Shown piece by piece: positions 1 through 7,719 of a DNA stretch of 50,932 nt (positions within the stretch are counted from its first letter, which is position 1; every line of letters begins with the position of its first letter). Source of the DNA: Undibacterium sp. (GTDB taxonomy: Bacteria > Pseudomonadota > Gammaproteobacteria > Burkholderiales > Burkholderiaceae_D); the NCBI GenBank assembly GCA_030645915.1, contig JAUSNO010000039.1, positions 1 to 50,932 of the forward strand. Reading direction: 5' to 3'. The notes beneath the pieces were generated by a model that worked only from the letters and a program-made list of their open reading frames with translations, was not told the origin of the DNA and did not search any database. Both the position numbers and the translations under genes were made by a program.

Positions 1-447
1 GGCGTCCTCTATGAACGGACCAGTCGCCGTGTCAGCCTGATTAAACTAGAGAGGCGTGACGCGTACTCTGCCTATCAGGGTTTCGCCAACGTCTTGCGCA
101 GGATGCCCGTTGGGGTCTGTCTGACGATGACTTACGATCAAGGTTCGGAGATGGCGGAACACGAGCGGATCACGCAAGCGACGGGAATCAAAGTCTATTT
201 TTGCGACCCGCACAGCCCCTGGCAACGTGGCGGCGTGGAGAATACCAATGGTTTATTGCGTCAATACTTACCGAAAGGAATAGATATGTCAGAGGTCACA
301 CAATATCAGCTCAATCGTATCACCATGCAATTGAACGAACGCCCCCGTGAGATTTTAAAGGGACGTTCACCCAATGAAGTCTGGACCCACATGCTCGATG
401 GATTAACATTTGAAGAGGCAACCAATCAGCCTCTTCTGAAAATTTAG
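1..447 (+). CDS. IS30-family transposase, C-terminal part (5' end outside window)
   Basis: The reading frame is open from the first base to the TAG at 445-447, so the N-terminal HTH region lies upstream of the window. What is visible is the end of an integrase-fold DDE transposase: the second catalytic Asp in TYDQGSE, then CDPHSPWQRGGVENTNGLLR, which carries the catalytic Glu (GGVEN), and the IS30-typical tail LNERPREILKGRSPNEV. IS30 elements move by a circular intermediate with small terminal repeats. The element probably ends in the 25 bp after the stop. Nothing shows whether the missing half is intact, so it may be a complete insertion sequence cut by the window edge. Family assignment is confident; activity is unknown. 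Confidence 0.9.
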   Translation, partial: GVLYERTSRRVSLIKLERRDAYSAYQGFANVLRRMPVGVCLTMTYDQGSEMAEHERITQATGIKVYFCDPHSPWQRGGVENTNGLLRQYLPKGIDMSEVTQYQLNRITMQLNERPREILKGRSPNEVWTHMLDGLTFEEATNQPLLKI

Positions 448-472
448 TGTTGCACTTGGAACTTTAGATCGC
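448..472. repeat. probable terminal inverted repeat of the IS30 element
   Basis: TGTTGCACTTGGAACTTTAG lies directly after the transposase stop, where IS30 elements carry their right inverted repeat. The left end is outside the window, so the repeat could not be matched to a partner. Confidence 0.4.
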
Positions 473-476
473 CACC

Positions 477-561
477 TGCATGCCCAACACGCAATGTCCA
501 TGCGGGTTTGCAGCCTGCCTGGCCTGCAAGCCGCGCCGGTATTGCGTGTTGGACTTGTGCA
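477..561. repeat. large hairpin repeat family 'H', copy 1
   Basis: An imperfect palindrome of about 85 bp. The outer arms CCAACACGCAAT (484-495) and ATTGCGTGTTGG (541-552) pair perfectly, and the interior carries CCATGCGGGTTTGCAGCCTG, shared with the copy at 22.0 kb. It sits next to the IS30 end. Five related copies occur in other intergenic gaps of this window. Confidence 0.75.
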
Positions 562-654
562 TTTATAAAATTATCGTAATCTTTGAGGCAATCGTAGTGC
601 GCGCCCTACGAGATACACATGGAACGCTTGCAAAGAGCAGGCCTAGAATGTAGC

Positions 655-679
655 TTGGGCTAAAGTTTTATCAGCCCAA
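655..679 (-). terminator. hairpin just after the MarR-GNAT gene
   Basis: TTGGGCT (655-661) pairs with AGCCCAA (673-679), a 7-bp stem with an 11-nt loop starting 3 bp beyond the stop codon at 682. There is no clear U-run on the minus strand, so intrinsic termination is only possible. Confidence 0.4.
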
Positions 680-681
680 CG

Positions 682-1623
682 CTAATGCACGGACGCCGGC
701 AAGGTCAAGTGCATCACCGTCGCAGAAGCAGGGCAAGCGCCGCGAAATTGACTCGATTTTTTCACCGATTTTGGTATCTGCTCGAAGGCCTGCACTTCAA
801 ACCCCAATCCATCAAAAAACGCACTTGCACTGACCGTCTTCAAGTACACATCACGTATGCCAGCCAGTTGCGCGCTGTGGCAAACATCGCGCACGATCTG
901 CTTGCCATACCCCTTATTGCGCTGCTCGGTATCGACAGCGATCGAACGCAATAGCGCTTGCTCGCCATAGATTTCCAAACCACCGACTGCCACGATCTTG
1001 CCGCCGAGTTTGCCCAAGCGAAAATGCGCGATATGTCGTCGCACGCCGACGATGGACAAGTTTGCCTGCACCAACAGCGCCTCGATGGCAGGCACGTCCA
1101 GCATGCTGGCATTCTCGAACACCAGGGTATCGATATGGCAGGCGGCTTTGATCTCAGCAGCTGAGTCGCCCGCCGTGTTGCTCAGTGCCGCTTGCGCAGC
1201 TTGTGTCAGGGCAGAAACCAGCACCGCCAAGGCATCGTGAATCTGCGCGTGCTGGTCAACGGCGATATGCTCAAACACTTGCGCTGCATGCGCGTTCAAG
1301 GTGTTCTCCAGCTTCTCGGCGCGGAGTCGCCCCAGTGCAGTCAGGCTGAGTTTCACGCTGCGTTTGTCATCCTCATGCGGCCGTTTCGCCACCACCCCAT
1401 CCGACACCAAGGCATCCACCGCGCGGCTGATCCACGCCTTATCCAAAGACAAGCGCTCAACCAAAGCCTGCTGCGTCAGCCCATCGATACGCAGCAATTC
1501 GGTCAACACATGGCACTGCACATTCGACGCGCCATCCACACAGGAAGATTGCGCCCGCTGCGAACGCACAAAAAGCCGGCTCAATTCGCGCACCAGCGCA
1601 CCAGGGGTGGAGTGAGTATGCAT
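682..1623 (-). CDS. MarR-type regulator fused to a GNAT acetyltransferase domain
   Basis: A 313-residue two-domain protein. Residues about 8-150 form a MarR winged helix (recognition segment around QQALVERLSLDKAWISRAVD, wing around RPHEDDKRSVKLSLT). Residues about 165-310 are a GNAT N-acetyltransferase with the acetyl-CoA loop QRNKGYGKQ; its whole layout (ALLRSIAVD, AFFDGLGFE, CPASATVMHL) resembles ArsN2-type acetyltransferases. MarR-GNAT fusions are known, but the substrate of this one cannot be read from sequence. Two Cys (28 and 37) near the DNA-binding domain could sense oxidants or metalloids, which is speculation. It stands alone, and its promoter holds two matching palindromes that suggest autoregulation. 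The ATG at 1623 gives the full MarR N-terminus. Confidence 0.88.
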   Translation of the reverse strand: MHTHSTPGALVRELSRLFVRSQRAQSSCVDGASNVQCHVLTELLRIDGLTQQALVERLSLDKAWISRAVDALVSDGVVAKRPHEDDKRSVKLSLTALGRLRAEKLENTLNAHAAQVFEHIAVDQHAQIHDALAVLVSALTQAAQAALSNTAGDSAAEIKAACHIDTLVFENASMLDVPAIEALLVQANLSIVGVRRHIAHFRLGKLGGKIVAVGGLEIYGEQALLRSIAVDTEQRNKGYGKQIVRDVCHSAQLAGIRDVYLKTVSASAFFDGLGFEVQAFEQIPKSVKKSSQFRGACPASATVMHLTLPASVH

Positions 1624-1638
1624 GAGGGATTTAATTTG

Positions 1639-1692
1639 GTTGTGAATGACAACTATATCCTAAGTGGCGAGGGCTTAGTTGTCAATAACAAC
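1639..1692 (-). promoter_or_regulatory. promoter with two MarR-type operator palindromes
   Basis: Two 15-bp palindromes of the form GTTGT-N5-ACAAC lie at 1639-1653 and 1678-1692. Read on the minus strand, a consensus -35 TTGACA (1685-1680) lies inside the distal palindrome, followed after 17 bp by TAGGAT (1662-1657) as the -10; the proximal palindrome lies just downstream of the -10. This arrangement suits autorepression by the MarR-GNAT protein. Sites and spacing are seen; binding is inferred. Confidence 0.7.
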
Positions 1693-1770
1693 GATTGCTT
1701 ATCCGCATACGATCATGCGCGAGTATGGCATGAAAGAAGCAGTGAGAACGACGATCAATGTGCCAGCAAA

Positions 1771-1827
1771 TCAAAAGGGCCAGCATCGTTTACATTGAAA
1801 GCGATGTAGACAGACCCCTTTAGTTTG
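1771..1827. repeat. palindrome family 'G' (GTCAGCATCGC), diverged copy
   Basis: CAAAAGGGCCAGCATCG and GCGATGTAGACAGACCCCTT form a degenerate copy of the family found at 6.2, 7.6, 8.3, 9.1, 10.7, 11.9 and 12.2 kb. It fills much of the gap between the MarR-GNAT gene and the AbiE operon. Confidence 0.65.
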
Positions 1828-1880
1828 GCGTTGTTGTCCGAAAGCTTTGCTGAGCATAAAGATCTCTTTGGAACGAACAA

Positions 1881-2024
1881 TTTGTCCAATGATGGTGTTT
1901 GTCCATCGTTATTGGACAAAGAAAATTATTGGACAAATCTTGACATCCTTTCTTTTAATCAATTAGTATTGTCCAATATATTCAAATGTCCAATAAAAAT
2001 GGACGGCCAACAAAAATGGACAAA
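1881..2024 (+). promoter_or_regulatory. AbiE operon promoter with an array of TTGTCCAA / TTGGACAA sites
   Basis: At least seven copies of a TTGTCCAA-type half-site occur: 1881-1890, 1898-1906, 1911-1920 (inverted), 1928-1937 (inverted), 1968-1977, 1985-1994 and 2015-2024 (inverted). The first and third are exact inverted repeats. A consensus -35 TTGACA (1940-1945) is followed after 18 bp by TAGTAT (1964-1969). The site at 1968-1977 overlaps the -10 and the likely start point, and the site at 1985-1994 covers the ATG. AbiEi antitoxins are known to bind inverted repeats at their own promoter, so this is probably the autoregulatory operator. Transcription would start about 10 nt before the ATG, leaving no room for a normal ribosome binding site. 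Confidence 0.75.
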
Positions 2025-3068
2025 ATACCTGCTGCCGAGAAAGAAACGCTGCGTACCGCCATCAAGGCGGCGCAGCGCCACGGTTTGGCAATCGAGCTGA
2101 TCAAAGAAGCTCGCCAAATAACGCATCCACAAGCCGATGTAGTGGCGCGTGTTCGCCACGGCGAACAAGAAACCTTTTATCTGGTGGAGTGCAAACGCAA
2201 CCTGCGCCCCGCCACTCTTGGCGTCACCCTGCACCAAATGGACCGCCTCGGCCAGCCGGCGATGTTGATCACCGATTACGTTGCGCCCGACTTGGCCGAG
2301 GAGTTAAAGGAACGCGGCATCCCTTTTCTGGATGCGGCGGGCAATGCCTATATCAAGCAGGCAAACCTGCTGATCTGGATAAAAGGGCAAAAGCCTGTCG
2401 CCAAAGCGACCGTCATCCCCGCTGGACGCGCTTTCCAGCCGACCGGCCTGCAAGTGATCTTTACCCTGTTGTGCAACCCGCAGGCGATCAACCTGCCTTA
2501 TCGTGAACTGGCAAAAATGGCGGGCGTGGCACACGGCACCGTCGGCTGGGTGATACCGGACCTGCAGCAGCTCGGCTTTGTGCGCGACCTACAAGGCAAG
2601 CGCGGCACCCGGCGCTTGTTCGAGCATGAACGCCTGCTGAATCAGTGGGCGGATGCCTATGCCCGCGTATTGCGGCCGCGCACCTTGATCGGCCGCTACT
2701 ACGTCGCCGGCTTCGAGGGATGGAAAAATTGGCCGATTGCGGAATACGGAGCCCTTTGGGGGAGCGAACCTGCCGCCGCGATGCTGACCGAATATCTGCG
2801 CCCCGGTGAACTAACGCTCTACGCGGAAAAGATGCCTAGCCTGCTGGCAGCGCGGCAAAAGTTCATGAAGGAAGCCGGACCTCGACATACGGCCGCCGTG
2901 GAAGTGCGCAAGCGATTTTGGAATTTTCCCGGCGACCCGAAACATAGCAACATGGCCCCGCCATTGCTGGTCTACGCCGACCTCCTGGCAACGGGCGATG
3001 CACGCTGTATTGAAACCGCAAAGATGATTTATGACGCCTATGTCGCTCGACTTTTCGCAGAAGCTTGA
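1986..3068 (+). CDS. abiEi: AbiEi-type antitoxin / transcriptional regulator (long form)
   Basis: This 360-residue protein is the antitoxin side of a type IV (AbiE) toxin-antitoxin pair, expected to repress its own promoter and counter the nucleotidyltransferase toxin encoded next. Residues about 153-235 form a winged helix (LPYRELAKMAGVAHGTVGWV, then a basic wing KRGTRRLF). The N-terminal part looks like a PD-(D/E)xK fold: D51 in QADVVARV, E68-C-K70 in YLVECKRNL, then a hydrophobic strand and GIPFLDAAGNAYI. That extra domain is typical of the long AbiEi_2-like form. The ATG at 1986 has no Shine-Dalgarno; an in-frame ATG at 2016 is an alternative. The stop lies inside the toxin gene (38-bp overlap), so the two are translationally coupled. 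Confidence 0.85.
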   Translation: MSNKNGRPTKMDKIPAAEKETLRTAIKAAQRHGLAIELIKEARQITHPQADVVARVRHGEQETFYLVECKRNLRPATLGVTLHQMDRLGQPAMLITDYVAPDLAEELKERGIPFLDAAGNAYIKQANLLIWIKGQKPVAKATVIPAGRAFQPTGLQVIFTLLCNPQAINLPYRELAKMAGVAHGTVGWVIPDLQQLGFVRDLQGKRGTRRLFEHERLLNQWADAYARVLRPRTLIGRYYVAGFEGWKNWPIAEYGALWGSEPAAAMLTEYLRPGELTLYAEKMPSLLAARQKFMKEAGPRHTAAVEVRKRFWNFPGDPKHSNMAPPLLVYADLLATGDARCIETAKMIYDAYVARLFAEA

Positions 3069-3882
3069 TCTTATTCCACTCGCTACCGTTGTGCAGGCTT
3101 TGCAGGTAGTCGCACAAGCGCTTGGAATTGATTATTTTTTGATGGGCGCCGCAGCACGCGACTTGATGCTGCAGCATGCGCACAATATCGCGCCGTCCCG
3201 CTTGACCGAGGACGTGGACTTTGCGGTAAGCGTTCCGGACTGGCAACGCTTTGAATCGCTGCGCACTGCGTTGCTTGGCTCAGACCAGTTCTCCGACAGA
3301 CCCGGTCCGGCAATTCACAGGCTGCGCCACAAGGCAACCGGATTACCTTTGGATATCGTGCCATTCGGCGGCATTGAAAATACGGACCGCACGATCAGCT
3401 GGCCGCCGGACCATCACAGCGTATTCGATTGTTTTGGCGCGAGGGAAGCATTCGAAACCAGCGTCCCGGTGCAACTGCCAAATAATGTGACACTGCGCGT
3501 TGCATCCATTCCTGCCCTGGCGCTGCTCAAGATCACCGCTTGGGCAGACCGCAAGCATTCCCATCCCGGGCGCGATGCGGGCGACTTGTTGCTCTATGTT
3601 CGACATTACATGGATTGCGACAACTATGATCGTGCGGCACAAGACCACAGCGATTTATTCACCACGGACGATTATGACCATGAAGCAACCGGTGCACGAT
3701 TGCTTGGGCGCGATATTGCACACTTACTGGATAAACAATCCATTGAACCCGTCTTGTCGATACTGCTACCGCAAGCCGATACCGGCGGTCCTTTGCTACT
3801 CGCACAGCAATCTGGCGTTGACCTTGAACAGGCCCGCAGGCTCATCGAAGCACTCTGCGATGGCCTGACCGACAATCTATAG
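3031..3882 (+). CDS. abiEii: AbiEii/AbiGii-type nucleotidyltransferase toxin
   Basis: A 283-residue nucleotidyltransferase-fold protein, the probable toxin of the pair. The fold signature is visible: MGAAARDLML (residues 38-47), the metal-binding pair in TEDVDFAV (D61, D63) and a third acidic residue in LPLDIVPFGG (D108). A following helical segment (LPALALLKITAWADRK) carries the Lys/Asp usual in AbiEii enzymes. AbiEii toxins transfer nucleotides, in studied cases to tRNA ends, and stop growth on phage infection; that role is inferred for this protein. ATG codons at 3031 and 3040 both fit; both lie inside the antitoxin gene. Confidence 0.87.
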   Translation: MTPMSLDFSQKLDLIPLATVVQALQVVAQALGIDYFLMGAAARDLMLQHAHNIAPSRLTEDVDFAVSVPDWQRFESLRTALLGSDQFSDRPGPAIHRLRHKATGLPLDIVPFGGIENTDRTISWPPDHHSVFDCFGAREAFETSVPVQLPNNVTLRVASIPALALLKITAWADRKHSHPGRDAGDLLLYVRHYMDCDNYDRAAQDHSDLFTTDDYDHEATGARLLGRDIAHLLDKQSIEPVLSILLPQADTGGPLLLAQQSGVDLEQARRLIEALCDGLTDNL

Positions 3883-3948
3883 GATGAGGGGACTTCAGGG
3901 GACAGACCACGAAAAATATTGCGCATAATCGTGGCCCACCCAGAGTAA

Positions 3949-6153
3949 CTAACTGGCTGCAACCGCCACCTTACCCCGTACAACATGCAACTTCTTATAA
4001 CTATCAATCAAACGCTGATGTCTATCCAATCCCTCCAGTTTCATACTGGTCGGCGTTAGGCCGAAGAAGCGCACGCTGCCGTTGACTGATCCCAGCACCG
4101 CATCCATGCGCTCGTTGCCAAACATGCGGCGGAAGTTGACTTCGTAATCGGCTAGCTCTAAATCCTCATCCAGCATGACCTCTAGCACCACATTCAAGGC
4201 TTGATAAAACAAGCCGCGCTCGACTGTGTTGTCGTTGTATTGCAGGAAGGCTTGCACCAGCTCTTGCGCGTCTTCCAATTGTTCCAGGGCGAGATTGATC
4301 AGCAGTTTTAATTCGAGCACGGTGAGTTGGCCCCACACCGTGTTCTCGTCAAATTCGATACCGATCAAGGTGGCGATATCGCTGTAATCGTCTAGCTCAT
4401 TGTTCTCTAAACGATCAAGCAATGCTTCCAGTGCCGCATCGTCTAGTTGATGCAAATGTAAGATATCGCTACGGAACAATAAGGCTTTGTTGGTGTTGTC
4501 CCAGATCAAATCATCGACTGGATACACCTCTGAATAACCTGGCACCAAGATCCGGCAGGCAGTGGCGCCTAATTGGTCATGCTCCGCCATGTACACTTCT
4601 TTGCCCATCTCTTTGAGTATGCAAAACAAGGTCGCGGCTTCTTCGGCATTGGAGTTTTCTCCTTGTCCAGAGAAATCCCATTCCACAAAATCGTAATCAG
4701 CCTTGGCACTGAAAAAGCGCCACGACACCACACCGCTGGAATCAATAAAGTGTTCCACAAAGTTATTCGGCTCAGTCACGGCGTTGCTGACAAAGGTGGG
4801 CGCAGGTAAATCGTTCAGGCCTTCAAAACTGCGGCCTTGCAGCAATTCCGTCAGGCTACGTTCCAGCGCTACCTCCAGGCTTGGATGCGCGCCGAACGAG
4901 GCAAACACGCCGCCGGTGCGCGGGTTCATCAAGGTCACGCACATCACCGGATACTGCCCACCGAGTGAAGCATCCTTCACCAGCACCGGAAAGCCCTGCT
5001 CTTCCAAACCCTGAATGCCAGCCAAGATGCCAGGGTATTTTGCCAGCACGTCCTGCGGTACATCAGGCAAGGCGATTTCGCCTTCAATAATTTCGCGTTT
5101 GACGGCGCGCTCGAAAATCTCGGACAGACATTGCACCTGCGCTTCGACCAGCGTATTGCCGGCGCTCATGCCATTGCTGGCGTACAGGTTTTCGATCAGG
5201 TTGGAGGGGAAATACACGATCTCGCCGTCCGACTGCCGCACATACGGCAGCGAGCATATGCCGCGCTCGCCATTGCCGGAATTGGTGTCGATCAGATGCG
5301 AGCCGCGTAGCTCGCCATCGGGGTTGTAAATCTCCAGGCAGTATTCATCCAAGATTTCTTTAGGCAGCGCATCTTTTTTGCCAGACTTAAACCAGCGTTC
5401 GTTCGGGTAATGCACGAACTCAGCGTTGGCGATGTCTTCGCCCCAGAACGAGCCTGCATAGAAATGATTGTTACTCAGACGCTCGATATACTCGCCCAAA
5501 GCTGAGGCAAGGGCGCTTTCTTTGGTCGCGCCTTTGCCATTGGTAAAACACATAGGCGAGTGTGCATCGCGGATATGTAGCGACCACACGTTGGGAATAA
5601 TATTGCGCCACGAAGCAATTTCAATCTTGATGCCCAGGCCTGCCAACAAGCCGGACATATTGGCGATGGTTTGCTCCAAAGGCAGATCTTTGCCGACAAT
5701 ATAGGTGGCCGCATCCGCAGTGGGATTTAAGCTCAGCAAGGCCTGCGCATCGGCATCTAAACTTTCGACTTCTTCAATCACGAACTCGGGTCCGGCCTGC
5801 ACCACTTTTTTCACCGTGCAACGGTCGATGGAACGCAAAATACCTTCGCGGTCTTTGGCAGAAATATCTGCTGGCAATTCAACCTGGATCTTGAAAATCT
5901 GCGCGTAACGGTTTTCCGGATCAACAATATTATTCTGCGACAGGCGGATATTTTCGGTAGGGATATTGCGCGTGTTGCAGTACAACTTCACAAAATACGC
6001 CGCACACAAGGCCGATGAGGCCAGAAAATAATCGAAAGGGCCAGGCGCCGAGCCATCGCCCTTGTAACGGATAGGCTGGTCGGCCACCACGGTGAAATCA
6101 TCGAACTTGGCTTCCAGACGAAGCTTATCGAGAAAGTTGACCTTAATTTCCAT
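3949..6153 (-). CDS. ycaO: OsmC domain-YcaO domain fusion protein
   Basis: A 734-residue protein. Residues about 1-135 are OsmC-like (KYKGDGSAPGPFDYFLASSALC-type region, with the Cys in the usual place). From about residue 150 it follows E. coli YcaO closely: VWSLHIRDA, CFTNGKGATKESALASALGE, NGMSAGNTLVEAQVQCLSE and FIDSSGVVSW, with a helical C-terminal third. YcaO proteins use ATP to activate backbone amides; E. coli YcaO is linked to methylthiolation of ribosomal protein S12 by RimO. OsmC proteins handle peroxides and thiols, so the fusion hints at sulfur or redox chemistry. I chose the ATG at 6153 because GGA lies 6 nt before it and OsmC homology starts there; a longer form begins at 6228. 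It is monocistronic. Confidence 0.88.
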   Translation of the reverse strand: MEIKVNFLDKLRLEAKFDDFTVVADQPIRYKGDGSAPGPFDYFLASSALCAAYFVKLYCNTRNIPTENIRLSQNNIVDPENRYAQIFKIQVELPADISAKDREGILRSIDRCTVKKVVQAGPEFVIEEVESLDADAQALLSLNPTADAATYIVGKDLPLEQTIANMSGLLAGLGIKIEIASWRNIIPNVWSLHIRDAHSPMCFTNGKGATKESALASALGEYIERLSNNHFYAGSFWGEDIANAEFVHYPNERWFKSGKKDALPKEILDEYCLEIYNPDGELRGSHLIDTNSGNGERGICSLPYVRQSDGEIVYFPSNLIENLYASNGMSAGNTLVEAQVQCLSEIFERAVKREIIEGEIALPDVPQDVLAKYPGILAGIQGLEEQGFPVLVKDASLGGQYPVMCVTLMNPRTGGVFASFGAHPSLEVALERSLTELLQGRSFEGLNDLPAPTFVSNAVTEPNNFVEHFIDSSGVVSWRFFSAKADYDFVEWDFSGQGENSNAEEAATLFCILKEMGKEVYMAEHDQLGATACRILVPGYSEVYPVDDLIWDNTNKALLFRSDILHLHQLDDAALEALLDRLENNELDDYSDIATLIGIEFDENTVWGQLTVLELKLLINLALEQLEDAQELVQAFLQYNDNTVERGLFYQALNVVLEVMLDEDLELADYEVNFRRMFGNERMDAVLGSVNGSVRFFGLTPTSMKLEGLDRHQRLIDSYKKLHVVRGKVAVAAS

Positions 6154-6230
6154 GAGAATTCCAAAAAAAGCGTTAAAAATGAATTGAGCGCTATTATCCG
6201 TTCTTTTGGCCTTATCAATCAAAAGCAATC

Positions 6231-6298
6231 AAAAAGCTCAGCATCGCTTTAAATTAAAACGATGCTGATCGCTTCAGTTAGACCCCTTTAGCTACTTG
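6231..6298. repeat. palindrome family 'G', copy
   Basis: CTCAGCATCGC (6237-6247) pairs with a GCGATGCTGA-like arm (about 6259-6268) around TTTAAATTAAAAC. It is preceded by iterated AATCAAAAG units and followed by GACCCCTTTAGCTAC. It occupies part of the 329-bp gap 6154-6482; the rest of that gap shows no gene, only upstream sequence of the Tim44-like gene. Confidence 0.7.
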
Positions 6299-6482
6299 TA
6301 TTGAACACCTCGCATGCAAATTAACTAAAAAACATCAATCGAAATATACGAAGTATTAATCAACTATATTCGACTTTTATTGTCAATCCGCAGGCCGTAT
6401 AGTCACGTCACCTACTTTTCCAAAAGTGAAGAGGCGACTTGGTTTGAATCTGGTTTTTGGTCTTAATTAAGGAGTTTGCACG

Positions 6483-7427
6483 ATGAAAAAATTTCTATTC
6501 ACGATGATGTTGATGGTTGGCGCAATGACGATGGTGGTCACGGACGCTAACGCAAAACGGGTCGGCGGCGGCGGCTCGTCCGGACGTCAATCGAACAATG
6601 TTTCGCGTCAGGCGGCTCCGGCAACGCCTAGCCAGGCCAAACCAGCGGCGCCAGCGACAGCAGGAGCGGCTGCTACGCCACCAAAACCAGCGAGCCCTTG
6701 GAAAGGTATCGTCGGTGGCCTGATCGGCGGTGCCTTGCTCGGCGCCATGTTCTCCTCGATGGGTATGGGCGGCGGATTGGCGAGCGCACTGGGCTCGATT
6801 CTGCCTATGCTGTTGTTAGCTGGTGCGGCCTTCTTCCTGTTCCGCATGTACCAGAACCGTAAAGCTGGCGGCGCCCGTTCTGCATTCACCCCGCAGCCCG
6901 CTTATGCCGGCGCTGGTACGGCTTTGCCGGAAATTGGTTCGCGCGTCGAACCGATGTCATATCAATCTGGTGCAAATGGTAATGCTGGCACTGCTGGTGC
7001 GGCTGCTTCAGGGTTTGGTTCGGGTTTCACGCCTGCCGATCAGGGTAGCTGGACGATTCCTGCTGATTTCGATGTGCCGATGTTTTTGCGTAATGCCAAG
7101 ATGTATTTCATACGCTTGCAGGCCGCCTTCGATAAAGCGGATATCAACGATATCCGCGAATTCACCACAGCCGAAATGTATGCAGAAATCAAGATGCAAA
7201 TTCAGGAGCGTGGAACGTCGGCAAATGTGACTGATGTGGTCTCTGTCGATGCCCAGTTGCTTGGCTTGGAAACGGTTGATAGTGATTATCTGGCCAGTGT
7301 CAAATTCACCGGCGTGATCAAAGAGGATCCGACATTGCCTTCCGAAGGGTTTTCCGAAGTGTGGAACTTGTCCAAGCCTGTCAATGGCCAAGGCGGTTGG
7401 GCTTTGGCGGGTATCCAGCAAGTGTAA
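6483..7427 (+). CDS. Tim44-like domain membrane protein
   Basis: A 314-residue protein with a Shine-Dalgarno AAGGAG at 6470-6475. It has a signal peptide (residues 1-24, ending DANA), an Ala/Pro/Gly-rich linker, a glycine-rich hydrophobic stretch (about 74-122, GLIGGALLGAMFSSMGMGGG then LPMLLLAGAAFFLFRMYQ) and a C-terminal Tim44-like alpha+beta domain from about 185 (DVPMFLRNAKMYFIRLQAAFDKADINDIREFT). In mitochondria the Tim44 C-terminal domain binds the membrane at the import channel; the bacterial proteins are poorly understood. A strong terminator follows. Confidence 0.85.
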   Translation: MKKFLFTMMLMVGAMTMVVTDANAKRVGGGGSSGRQSNNVSRQAAPATPSQAKPAAPATAGAAATPPKPASPWKGIVGGLIGGALLGAMFSSMGMGGGLASALGSILPMLLLAGAAFFLFRMYQNRKAGGARSAFTPQPAYAGAGTALPEIGSRVEPMSYQSGANGNAGTAGAAASGFGSGFTPADQGSWTIPADFDVPMFLRNAKMYFIRLQAAFDKADINDIREFTTAEMYAEIKMQIQERGTSANVTDVVSVDAQLLGLETVDSDYLASVKFTGVIKEDPTLPSEGFSEVWNLSKPVNGQGGWALAGIQQV

Positions 7428-7450
7428 TGCTCTAAAAACGCAGGGAAACA

Positions 7451-7484
7451 AAAGCCGGGGTAATTCAAATGCCCCGGCTTTTTT
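7451..7484 (+). terminator. intrinsic terminator of the Tim44-like gene
   Basis: AAAGCCGGGG (7451-7460) pairs with CCCCGGCTTTTTT (7472-7484), an 8-10 bp GC-rich stem followed by a T-run, 23 bp after the stop. Confidence 0.92.
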
Positions 7485-7529
7485 GCGTAAGAAGGCGTGC
7501 GGTATGTAAATTAATAAGAGTAATATAAA

Positions 7530-7620
7530 AATCAAAAGCGAAATCAAAAGCGAAATCAAAAGGGTCAGCATCGCTTAAAAGTATTGCGATGCTGACCCTT
7601 TGGTCACTTTGGTCACTTTG
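7530..7620. repeat. palindrome family 'G', best-preserved copy with iterated tails
   Basis: GGGTCAGCATCGC (7562-7574) and GCGATGCTGACCC (7586-7598) are perfect 13-bp arms around an 11-nt loop. On the left are about 2.5 copies of the 12-mer AAATCAAAAGCG, and on the right TTTGGTCAC is repeated. These tails look like slippage products. Confidence 0.85.
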
Positions 7621-7623
7621 GCC

Positions 7624-7711
7624 ATGAAGATTAAAAGCGGCTATTGATTAACACGTATTGGTTTGAGCGGTGCGCATGGCGCACCCTACAAAGTGCACAC
7701 GCTACGTTTGC
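7624..7711. repeat. family 'C' hairpin repeat, right-hand half only
   Basis: This segment matches the right part of the repeats at 9181-9326 and 12290-12436: AAAAGCGGCTATTGATTA, then GGTGCGCATGGCGCACCCTA. It abuts the family G copy and runs up to the 3' end of the lipoprotein gene. Confidence 0.7.
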
Positions 7712-7719
7712 CGTCAGTT

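Noticed and set aside
1825..2100. Open frame across the AbiE promoter region
   Set aside because: It runs through the operator array and overlaps the AbiEi start in another frame; no ribosome binding site or recognisable protein.
3897..3934. GGGGACAGACCACG and a CCACGA/TCGTGG stem between AbiEii and the YcaO gene
   Set aside because: The 6-bp stem with a 16-nt loop is too weak for a terminator. It may be a remnant of a transposase-associated repeat, but no partner was found.
6299..6470. Promoter search upstream of the Tim44-like gene (TTGTCA near 6379, TATAG near 6399)
   Set aside because: Spacing between the boxes does not fit a sigma-70 promoter, so none was called.
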